A stretch of 64,000 nucleotides of DNA from Puccinia triticina. Lineage: Eukaryota > Basidiomycota > Pucciniomycetes > Pucciniales > Pucciniaceae. The notes below the pieces were generated by a model. The model saw only the letters and a program-made list of their open reading frames with translations. It ran no database searches and had not been told where the DNA came from. Below, piece after piece: positions 30,891 through 40,655 of this stretch (positions are counted from its first letter, which is position 1; each line of letters begins with the position of its first letter). Position numbers and translations under genes: made by a program. Location: contig NC_070561.1 in assembly GCF_026914185.1 (NCBI RefSeq), forward strand, positions 2,976,001-3,040,000, given 5' to 3'.

Positions 30891-32373
30891 ATGGTCTCAA
30901 TCCAGTCTGAGCATCCTCACAAGTTCCTCAAGAAACCACGCGTGGCAGCGGTCATTCCTTGTCCCTTCGTCAGTCAATCATTCATTCTGCTCTGGGTGAC
31001 GGCCGGACTAGGGTCCAGGGTTGTTGTCTAAAGGATTCTGATTCTAAAATTACATGCATCTTATGTTTTCGTTTCCCGGGGCCGGGTTCAATGCTCTGCG
31101 ATGAATAGAGTGGCGGTCAGGTTGAGTCTCTTCTCCGCATCTTATTTCTCTGTTTTCTCCCTGGACCTCCTATATGTATTCGTGTCCCCTGACGGCCGAT
31201 TTGATGATCGTTACATCACAGCCACGAGCGGGAGTAGACCATGGACCGAGCCATTTGATCCAAGACGGGCTGATCAAAAGCATCGAATCCGTAGGCTACT
31301 CGACCGTCCTTGACGAGCTTAACCTGTCCACGATCTTGAAAGAAGACGACTTGGATATCGGGATACTCAAAAACCCTCGGCTGGTCTCAGAGACAAACAA
31401 AACCTTAATGAAAATAATCGACTCTCACACGGCGAATGGTGAATTTGTCGTTACCATCGGTGGCGACCATTCTTTGGCCATTGGTACTCTCAGCGGCACT
31501 TTGAATGCGGTTCGTGTTTTTTTTGCTCTTCAAATATCCTGCCGATGGCTCAAAGAATTGATTGTTTTGTTCTCACCTCCGAAAAACATGACTCTATGTA
31601 GTTTCCGGAGGCTTGTGTGATATGGGTTGATGCGCATGCAGTCAGTCCTACTAAGCTGCCATTTTTCGTTTTGTTTCAATCATTCATGATCTGACCGATG
31701 AGTCTTAATGCGCATCACCAGGATATAAACACACCCGAAACAACTGAGTCAGGGAACATGCACGGATGTCCGGTATCATTTTTATTGTCGACCTTGAAAG
31801 CGGGGACAGATCTTGAGCCTTTCCAATGGATCAAACCGTGCCTGCAACCAGACCGATTGGTTTACATCGGCCTGAGGGATATCGATATGGGCGAACGGAA
31901 AATCTTAAAAGATAACAACATTCGTTGTTTTACGATGCACGACATTGATAGACATGGAATCGGGAAAGTCGTGGAAATGGTAAGCTAAGAGTCTGACCAA
32001 TAATGCCCCAGCCTCCTTTTTCATGCAGCAATATCTAGTCGTTGACGGGTCAACCCACCTTTGCACAAAAAAAAAAACCACCAAGGCTTTGGAAAGCGTA
32101 AATAAAGATTTGAAGCGACCGATTCATCTCTCGTTTGACGTTGACGCCTTGGATCCCAGTGTGGCACCATCGACGGGTACCCCTGTTCGGGGAGGATTAA
32201 CTTTTCGCGAAGGCCATTACATCTGTGAAGCGATCTACGAAACCGGATGTCTGGTGGCGTTGGACCTCATGGAAGTTAATCCGACTCTCATGTCAACTCA
32301 AGCCGATGTGATTCAAACCCTGAGCGTAGGACAAAGCTTGATCCGGTCTGCTATGGGCGAAGCGTTAATCTAA
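30891..32373 (+). CDS. CAR1: Arginase
   Basis: Mn-dependent cytosolic enzyme that hydrolyses L-arginine to ornithine and urea. Six exons: 30891-30968, 31109-31120, 31222-31509, 31602-31640, 31722-31979, 32086-32373, all phase 0 and GT-AG, giving 320 residues, normal for arginases. Exon 2 is only 12 nt and encodes SGGQ, which completes the conserved PFSGGQ motif; it is bounded by TAG and GTTGAG. Metal ligands are present: GGDHS (His), DAHAD split by an intron (Asp, His, Asp), and SFDVDALDP (two Asp). The substrate-binding stretch SGNMHGCPVSFL and the C-terminal DLMEVNP are intact. For the last exon an alternative acceptor at 32029 has a better pyrimidine tract and stays in frame but would add 19 residues inside a conserved helix, so 32086 is preferred. 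Confidence 0.95.
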
Positions 32374-32951
32374 AAAAAATAAGAAGGACATCATCCTTAA
32401 CCGCATCATTCATTCGAAAAAAAGGCCGGCACCCTTTCGGCCATGTATCTTACATTAGAAGAAAGCATCTCTGTAACTAGCCACTCAAGCACTTCTGAAG
32501 CCTCGTAATCTGTAGCTTTCCTCTTTTTAAATTTTGCTAATATTTTCAGAATTAATCACATACTGTGCAGAACAAGGATGCTAATATAAATACGTAGATC
32601 TTCCCTGTAATTAACTCTGTCTCATTTTTTTGTAAGGGGAGAGCTGTCTTGGGAATCGGGACGTCAACCCCGGCATTTATTGTCATCAAAATCTCTAGCT
32701 GCGTTGTCACATATCTGAATGATTGGGCTTCATCCATTGTACTGATTTGTAAGGCCCTATCATGCCCACAATCTATAAAGATAGTGCAACAGCGGCCTCC
32801 GACGCCGCCATCTTGAACGCTATACTTTACCTAACTTGACAAAGTCCACGCTGGTGGGAGTAGCACTGGCGCTGGTGGCCAACACTCCCGCGGGGAATGA
32901 GTTTGGCCCAATGTGGGGGCGCTTGCACAGAGACCAGTTTTGATGCTAGCA
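32374..32951. other. CAR1 downstream region
   Basis: No gene supported. 3' flank of the arginase gene up to the hAT-like insertion. A GGCCGGCACCCTTTCGGCC hairpin lies at 32425-32443. Confidence 0.45.
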
Positions 32952-32959
32952 AGTCCAAC

Positions 32960-33858
32960 TAGGGATGTAAACGGGTCGGGTTCGGGTCGGAAAATGGTGC
33001 CCAAACCCGACCCGACGTGAGCACCGGGTCGGGTCGGGTCGGAACAAAACTGCAAATGTACTGCCCAAACCCGAACCCATTAATGAAGAGTCGGGTCCGG
33101 GTCGGGTCCGGGTCGGGTCTCGGGCCGACCCAAGACAACATAAGTCGTGCTAAATGCACACCAGATTTTTACGCCATCCTTGAAAAACCTGTGTACACCA
33201 TCTTTTTTTGGCGTGCAGGGACATGTAAACCAAGACACCCTGGACAATTGACCCAAGTCCAGCTCAGAGAAATACATACCTCCCAGCAAGCTGGACTTTG
33301 TCCAGGTCACCGTGAGTATTCTTCCCGGCAAGCTAAGCTTTGACCAGCTCGCCAAGAGGACTACATACCTCTTGGTGAGCTGGTACAAATCCATCTCGCT
33401 GAGAGGTATTTATCCCTCTTGGCAAGCTGCTCATAAGTCTAGCTCCGGGAGGTATGCATTCCTCTTGCTGAGCTGCTGACAAAGTCCGTCTTGCCAAGAG
33501 GTATGTATTCCTCTCGGAGAGCTGATCAAAGTCCAGCTCGCCGGGAGGTATGTATTCCTCTTGGCGAGCTGGTACAAATTCATCTCGCCGTATCCCTCTC
33601 AGCGAGTGATTGAGCATGATGTACATACATACATTTTTGGTCAGACTGAAGCATGGATAGCCTCATTTTGGGTGGCAATTGGGTTCATGGGCCGACCCGA
33701 ATGGGAAAAACCCTGCCTGAACCCAACCCGATTATCTAATTGGGTCTTGATGGGTTGGGTTGGTTTTTTAAAGAGAGGCCTGAGGGCTGCCCAAACCCAA
33801 CCCAGAACCCATCGGGTCTTGGGTCTTTCCGGGTCGACACAACCCATTTACATCTCTA
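32960..33858. mobile_element. hAT-like MITE with internal hairpin repeats
   Basis: 899 bp. Ends TAGGGATGTAAACGGG and CCCATTTACATCTCTA, flanked by the 8-bp duplication AGTCCAAC (32952-32959 and 33859-33866). Subterminal DNA is GGGTC/GGGTT repeats on both sides. The centre (about 33250-33600) holds six or more units of roughly 55-60 bp around AGCTCGCC-RAGAGGTATGTATTCCTCTTGGCGAGCT-like palindromes. No transposase; moved in trans if at all. Confidence 0.88.
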
Positions 33859-33866
33859 AGTCCAAC

Positions 33867-34273
33867 ACAGCTAGCAGAGCTTCAATGTAAGCTTGCTTTT
33901 TTGCCTCTTTCACCCCTTGCTTTTTTGTTTGATGGCATGTAGTAGATAATTGGGTCATGGGGAGGGAAGCCAGATGCATGCGCGTGTTCCCTCCCACCCT
34001 CCCACTCACAATGTTCCAAGATCTTTTGCTGCAAGCATCCACTGAATACTTAGTTGCAAGTCACTTCCTACAGTTGGTGGAACTGTTTTCGTTGATCAGC
34101 CCCACATAGGGCGGGGGGGGGGGGCTGTTAAGTCTGATGCTTTAGTTAGTATCTTGTAAAAAAATTGCATAAAAAAAGTAGATATATTAAGTATATACTG
34201 AATAGGTGAACACTGAGAACTCAGCAGCAACTCAATTTTGAAATCTGGTAGCTGTTTATTGAAAGAAAGCATG
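33867..34273. other. Intergenic DNA downstream of secreted-protein gene A
   Basis: No gene supported. G-run at 34112-34123. The last 100 bp resemble the 3' flank of paralog B. Confidence 0.45.
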
Positions 34274-36576
34274 TCAGCTTTTGAAAACCCTAGTAAGATA
34301 GACAGCTGATCTCTTGATTTCTTCATTGATGTATCCTATTTCCACTTCCTCTTTGATGAAATAATTAATTTTTTCAAAGGTTTTCAAGCATCCGCAGTCC
34401 TTTCTTTTTGAATGATCAGATAATATGGAAAACTGTTTTTGCAATTGAGGAATTTTTGATCTCAATATTTCTGTGTAGCCTTCAACAGTTCTTGCAATGT
34501 GAGCTTGTGTTTCTGCTTTGTGTATTTGGACATCCCTGATTTGGAAAGAGTTGATATTTTCAAGCATTCTATAAGCTCCAAATGTCTCTGAATGCCACAA
34601 TATCAATTCTTTTCTAGCTCTGTATGGCTCAAGAAGATTTCCAGGAATGGTGTTTTCTTCAACTTCTTCTATAATCCCTCTGAAGTGATTTTGGGTGAAA
34701 TTGAGTAATTGACATATGGCAATGCGCATGTAATCTTCAGAATTGTATCTGATATATTCTGTCTTGGGAAAGAAAATAAACTGAACAATATCAGTTAATC
34801 TTTTGGCTCCACATTCAACCTTCTTTCTTGAATCAAGATCTTGAATATTGTCAATTTGGAATATGCTTTGACCATCATGAGATTTTGATTCAATCATGAT
34901 CAGAGCTTGTAAATTATTGACGTAATCTTTAATCAAATTTAAAATCAACTTTATTTTCTGTTTCAATTTTTTTGGTGTGTTGGGCATTTGAATATTTAGT
35001 TGTCCAAATTTGATGATTTTGGATGATAATGAATTAAGTGTTAGACTCATTAAAATTTCCTTTTCCTTGCCAATAACTATATGGAACACAATATAAAAAA
35101 CCAAACCATAAATTATTGCTTTTATCCAGAATGAAATAGAAAATATGACAAGCTGGAATTACCTTTGAAGATCCCGGGTAGTAATTGCCAGTACCAGTGC
35201 TTGGTAACAGATTCTAATACATCAAAAATAAATTCTGGAGGTTCATACATGTTGTATGTGGAAGTAAAATGCATGCATGAATCTTGCGCATAGATAATTG
35301 CTCTGTTTGCTATCTCATTATCATGAAAGTAGTTGATCAGGCTTTCTTGCTGAAGGAAGCCTTCCCTGTGGAAAAATTGCATTGATTTGAAGAGGTAGTG
35401 CTCTCCTGTAACACCATCTTGATTTTTATCACAGAATTTCAGATATTTCAATTCAGATTCATCATCAATCAAGATTTTGATTATCTCATCCAAAATTGAA
35501 CAGCTGAATGCATTCCAAGCACTCCTTAATATCTGGCGTAGTGGATCTTCAGGAAAATATTTCAACCAATGCGGAATTGGAACCTTTTCATCTTCAATGG
35601 TTCTTGAAATAATTGATGCAATGGTACTTTGTTGATGTGAATAATAATAGAAACCCCCTAACTCTAGAAGCCTTAAATCTTTTAAAATTGAGATCTTCTC
35701 TTTTGTTCTTTGAAAGAGAGACTTGGTCAAACTAGCTTTCACCCTTGAATCTTCATCCCAATCCATGTACTTGGCATTAAAGGGATAAATCCTATCCCTC
35801 AGTTCAATTTTCAACAATTTTTTCACATCTTTATCGAGAGAAAGGACTTGATCTGAAAATCCACACATTTTTATCTAAATTCAGGCTTTACCCTTGAAGA
35901 CTCAGGAAGCTCAAAACAGTAAACTTACCATGATTGAGCTCCCAGAATTTCAATAATAGTGAAGCTAATCATCAAATTCATTTAATTAAACAATTTATCC
36001 CAAATCAATACATTCCAATCTCTGGATATAACTTTACTGACCTTTCTCTGGATTTAAATTCTTTAGTGAAGGAGATTCCTGGATCAATTTCTGAAACACA
36101 GACTTGCAGTGATCTCTTTGTTTGCAAGTGCAACCAAAGTTGGAATCTTTCACACACTCAGAAATCCTCTGTCTGCATGAGCCAATTGTTTCCATATTAT
36201 TACTGCCTCCTTCATACTTTATAGAGTGAGAAATCTTCTGTATTTTTGGCACTTTCTGTTCCATGTTGCCAGTTAAATCTTGATAATGCAAGCTATAACT
36301 TGAAGATATCCCTACAAGCAGTTGTTGTTTGTAAATTAGTCTCATGTAACCATTTTTTGAAAAGAATTGATCAGCAAAGATAGGTGCATTTTCAGATATA
36401 GGCTCTGGATATATTGCTCTGCGTACTGATCAGGAAAAAAACATGTTCACACCCTGGATATTCTTTGAATCAATTTCATCCACCTCTGGCTTGATGAGGG
36501 CTTTTGTATACCAATTAATTGTGGAAAGTCCAAAAATTACAAGCAGCAATTGGGTTTGAAGTTTAAGTAATACCAT
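34274..36576 (-). CDS. Predicted large secreted protein, tandem paralog A
   Basis: Five exons on minus: 36576-36453, 36311-36042, 35964-35929, 35852-35163, 35076-34274; all GT-AG and phase 1, giving 640 residues. Residues 1 to about 26 (MVLLKLQTQ then LLLVIFGLSTI, ending near TKA) are a clear signal peptide. The next about 100 residues are polar, with a short Cys cluster CTCKQRDHC before FQKLIQESPSL. The rest is helical, Leu/Ile/Lys-rich (LNSLSSKIIKFGQLNIQMP; IAICQLLNFTQNHF; TVEGYTEILRSKIPQL) with no transmembrane segment. I recognise no domain. Paralog B, 6.4 kb to the right in the same direction, has identical intron positions and phases. A secreted, duplicated, family-specific protein in a plant-pathogenic fungus is an effector candidate; that is inference. 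Confidence 0.85.
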
Positions 36577-38083
36577 ATTGGAAATTTTGTCAAGATTGAA
36601 GAATTCTTTGGGGGTATTTAAGCTATTCAGGCCCACCACTTACATATCCATTCAAAATCATCCAAATCATACTGATTTGCCTTGCTGAAAATTTACACAA
36701 GTTTTTTCTCCCCAAAACCTGATTCTAAAACTTATTTAGTTTGTCTCAGCTTTGCCAGCTATGTTGAATCCAGTATTTTTGAAGTTCAGTTTGTGAGAAG
36801 ACACCAGAACAAAGAATGATGAAATTCTGTAATGTTTCATTCTTTGTAGGTACTGGGATCAAGACAAGTTGAGATTAATTTAGGCCCAGAAGCAGCTGAG
36901 CTTTGGGACATTAAGGTTGTGGCCAGGATATTTTTTCTCAGTAAAATTTTCCACCCAGTCTTTATTAGATACAGCCATTTTGTTGGGCCAAACCCTGTTG
37001 ATGTAGTTTTGGATAGCTGAGTTCTTTACTGAGGCTAAGCCCCCCTCACAGCTTTTTATGTATGTATTTAAATCTTGAGCAGAGATTAGGGGATTTCAAA
37101 GTAGACCCACATCTGCATATATTACCATGAAAAAATTGATGTGAATAGGTTTCAGGTGATGTTCAGTAAAATATGCTGAAATTCAAGTGGTACTCCAGCA
37201 TTACTCCCCTTGAATAAAAATGGCCCCTTTTTCATCATCAGGGGGTTCTACCACTTTTCCATAAGTGTATGGTTGTGTTGATATGCTTATACCTAGTACA
37301 TTATGCTTCTACTATAGTTATGCTTTGGTGTTGTATTTAGTCTGTCTGATCTCTGATCCTGGAGCTCTCTCCTCACTGAATACAACCCACATTGTCTCTA
37401 CGTGCCAACAGCTCCCTGTGTCACAAGACTCAGTCCGTGAACCTCAGTACTGCGACCCTGTGCCCCTCAACAGGTTGGAGTTCAGGCTGCAGTTAGCTTC
37501 ATGTCACCTACAAACCAGTCCCCTCAGGTTTTTCATGGTTTAGTTCACTTTTCATAATCAAATTTGGCTAGGAGACTTGCATGCAAAAATGGCAAGTTAA
37601 AATTCAACCTTTGAGTTGAACATTGGCTTGCCTTGCCAGGAAAGTTTTCCTTTCTTGCCGCTCATCCATTTCTCATCCCCCTTTACAGCCACTAAACCAT
37701 AAAACAACACAAGGTACCCTTAGCCATTTTCATCAGTTAATCCTTTGCAAAGACATAAAAACGGGCCAACTTGCCATCCTCAAACAACTACTCACCCTTC
37801 CTTTGGAGAACAACCTGGTCAAATTTGGGGAGCCATGTGGTGGTGCTTCTTGATTAAAATGAGAGCAACAATGGCATCATCTCAGTCACTGTCTCAGGAG
37901 TCAGAATTGGAATCATCATTTAACACTGATTTGATGATAGCTCCCCAGACTTGACCTTGGCTGAGGTGGGTCAATTTTTGGATGTTTTAGGCTTGGTCTG
38001 CGGGACATGGCATGGTTGAAGACAGGTGGATGGGTGGGGTGTTGGGTGTGTTGGGCGTTGTTTGGCAGTCTTGTGTGGTAAAC
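36577..38083. other. Intergenic region, partly duplicated upstream of both paralogs
   Basis: No gene supported. 36577-37060 resembles 42966-43440 upstream of paralog B (shared blocks ATACAGCCA-TTTGTTGG, ATAGCTGAG-TCTTTACTGA), so the duplication includes promoter DNA. 37088-37108 matches the inverted arm at 924. Confidence 0.6.
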
Positions 38084-38090
38084 CTTGTGT

Positions 38091-38717
38091 CAAGGGTGGG
38101 CAGTTAGGTTACATTACATTACAGAGGGCTAATTTGGATGCCGTAAATTTTCTTTAGTTATCCAAATTAGCCATTTGGGTAACATAACAGTTTTTCTAGT
38201 AACGTAACATAAAGTAACTTTTTTCATTTTTGAGTTTTGGAGGTTCTGGATAATGTACCTTTTTGGGGTGAAAATTGTTGTTCAATATTTTTCAAAAGCA
38301 CTAACAATGAATTTAGCATAATGGTTGGTGCTTGCCCCTTGTATGCTTTGCAACATGCAGGTTGCGGGTTCAATCCTCACTGTTCACCTATTTTGACCTG
38401 ACACCCTGGGCAGAACCTGGCATCAGTGGCTGTTTTACATCAACTTGAGCCCAATGTGTACTCATATTGAACAAAAAAACCCACAAATAGTCATTTCCCT
38501 TGGAAAGTTTTGGCTAAGTACTCAAATTTGGGCAAACCTGTAACTTAACCAATTTTGTTGAAAACTTCTGGGTAATGTAACTAGAAAAAAATAGCCCTTT
38601 TTCTGTGGCAGATATTGCAACTAAAATTAAGATATCTGTAACTACCAGGTAAAGTAACTTTAAAAGTTACGTTACAGTTACCTTCCCAATTACGGGTAAC
38701 GTAACGGCCCACCCTTG
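38091..38717. mobile_element. MITE of the CAASGGTGGGC family, copy 3
   Basis: 627 bp, ends CAAGGGTGGGC in both directions, flanked by the 7-bp duplication CTTGTGT (38084-38090 and 38718-38724); the eighth base differs. Subterminal DNA on both sides is made of GTTACATTAC/GTAACGTAAC words. Contains a tRNA-like stretch. Confidence 0.88.
38314..38380 (+). repeat. tRNA-like (SINE-type) promoter stretch inside a MITE
   Basis: TAGCATAATGGTTGG resembles a pol III A box and GGTTCAATCC at 38367-38376 fits the B box, about 50 bp apart. Acceptor-stem pairing and a convincing anticodon arm are lacking, so it is at best a tRNA-derived relic. Confidence 0.35.
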
Positions 38718-38724
38718 CTTGTGT

Positions 38725-39362
38725 TGCATTGGGTGGGAAGTTCTAGAATGAGTCTATCAAAGTAAAACTCAGTGCTCATCAATCAGTTCTGGATATACAC
38801 ACTTCTTAATTACATCAGCTACATGGCGGGCGTGTTTTGCCGTCAGGAGGACATAGATTTCCCGTACTTGGGACTCTGTTTGACCCACCAGTGGTTGACA
38901 ACATGATGGTGGGGCGCACAATGTTTGCCAAAGAGCCGGCAGGCACACCAGTCGGATGGCCGGTGTAATAGCAGTGTCAATGACAGCAAGCAGATTTTCC
39001 ACACAACCAGGGCTATCTTGATGAAAACAGAATGGGTGGCATTTTGACAAGCCCCCCACATGCCATAACCTCAAACACCGACCCCCAAGGTCAGTCATAG
39101 GCGGCAGAATACTGGCGCTCAGACCCGGGCGGGCCACAAGCCCAATTGGCAGTCTTATTGATGGACAACAATGATTTTTACTTTAGCAGATTGATTTTAT
39201 TATGCAAACTCAACAAGCAAAAATATATTTATGTACACCAAGCTGATTAAAAACTACAAACATGACATATAGACTACTATTACAAATTTTTTGAGCTTAT
39301 CATCCGCAATAATGGGCCAATAGGCAAACAAAAAGAGAGCAAAACAAGAGCAAGAGAAAAGG
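38725..39362. other. Intergenic DNA between two MITEs
   Basis: A minus-strand frame of 122 codons (39137-38769) is open but has no motif I recognise. Nothing else seen. Confidence 0.4.
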
Positions 39363-39369
39363 GGAGGAG

Positions 39370-39825
39370 CAACGGTGGGCCAGCTACGCTAACTGTAGCG
39401 TAGCGGAATTCCGCTAAATTTTAGTGTAGCGTTAGCGGAATTGCGCCTTCTCTGCGCTAACGCCACGCGCAAAGGGTGCGCAGCTAATTTAGCTGTTAGC
39501 GTAGCGTTAGCGCAGATGCGCGCAATTGCGCTATCGCTACACACGCAGGGCGCAAAAGAGCGCGCGCTACGGTGCGCCACAGTGCTTATAGCTGAAAAAA
39601 GGCCTTTTTTTCCGCTAAAAGCGCTGTAGCGTAGCATAGCGTAGTGACTGTAGCGGCGCGCTAACACTAACAAACAATTGGCGCGCTGTTAGCGCCGCTG
39701 AAAAGTAGCGCAGCGTAGCGGCCCTAACAGCGCGCTAACGCTACTCAAAATGGGCGGGCGCTTTTTGCCGCTACGCTAACGCTAAGTGGCCCTGTAGCGT
39801 AGTGTAGCGTAGCGGCCCACCGTTG
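39370..39825. mobile_element. MITE of the CAASGGTGGGC family, copy 4
   Basis: 456 bp with ends CAACGGTGGGCC, flanked by the 7-bp duplication GGAGGAG (39363-39369 and 39826-39832). The interior is almost entirely GTAGCG/GTTAGCG/CGCTAAC words in both directions. ORFs in it are by-products of the repeat. Confidence 0.88.
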
Positions 39826-40398
39826 GGAGGAGCGAGCAAGCAAGGAAAAATGGAGGAAGGAGCAATAGAGCAATGAGGGGAAGAGCAAGAAGGGAGGATG
39901 GAGGAGGGAGAGAGGGAGGGAGGGAGGAGTGATGAAGGGAGGATGGAGGACCGATGGAGGGAAGAGCAAGGAGGGATGGAGGGAGGAGTGAGAAGTGATG
40001 GAGGGAAGAGCGAGGAAGGGGGGAGTGAGGAGGAAGGATGGGGGAGAGGATGAGGGAGACTTGATACTTGGGAGGACAAGAGCATGCCTTTGTACTCTCA
40101 AACTTAAAGTCAAGAAGCAGGTGATTTCACCCCTGCTGTTCAAAGCTGCCCCAAGGGCTTGTGCACAGGACCAACTACCATCTGCTCGGGAAACTGACTG
40201 AGTTGAGCAGCTCCCAACAGGTCTGGCATCATGACCAATAATATTCAGTCATGATGCCGGTCTCTAGCAAAGCAGACGTGGTTTTGCCAGGGTTGGGTCC
40301 GACCTCACGTACTTCCATGACCACCTGACATGACTTCCATGACCACCTGACAGGACTTCCATGACCACCTGACAGGACTTCCATGACCACCTTACAGT
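39826..40398. repeat. Purine-rich tract and 22-bp tandem repeat
   Basis: 39826-40060 is a GGAGGGA-type purine tract on plus. At 40311-40398 a 22-bp unit, ACTTCCATGACCACCTGACA plus two bases, is repeated four times. Non-coding. Confidence 0.75.
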
Positions 40399-40655
40399 AC
40401 TTTCATGACCTGAAAGGCATAAAGGACCACACAACCTGTATGCTTCTCATGACCCCAATTCTTGCGGGGTGTATGCTACAAAATCTATGAAATGTGAGAA
40501 ACAAAAATAAAGATCTGTGGTAGACCAAACTTGAGAGACAAAGAGGAGAAATCAGAAATGCAGCTGGCTAATATAGCACCAATGAATAGATATATTTAAT
40601 CAAAGGGTGGGCAGTGAGATTGCAGCAGCAAATATTTCATGAAATCTGGAGCTTG

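Noticed and set aside
38314..38380. A genuine tRNA gene
   Set aside because: No acceptor stem or clear anticodon stem; only A/B-box-like words.
6587..39832. 8-bp hAT target duplications for the CAASGGTGGGC MITEs
   Set aside because: Two of four copies mismatch at the eighth base, while seven bases match in all four.
39389..40143. Ala/Ser/Pro-rich ORFs
   Set aside because: Produced by GTAGCG words of a MITE and by a purine tract; no protein features.
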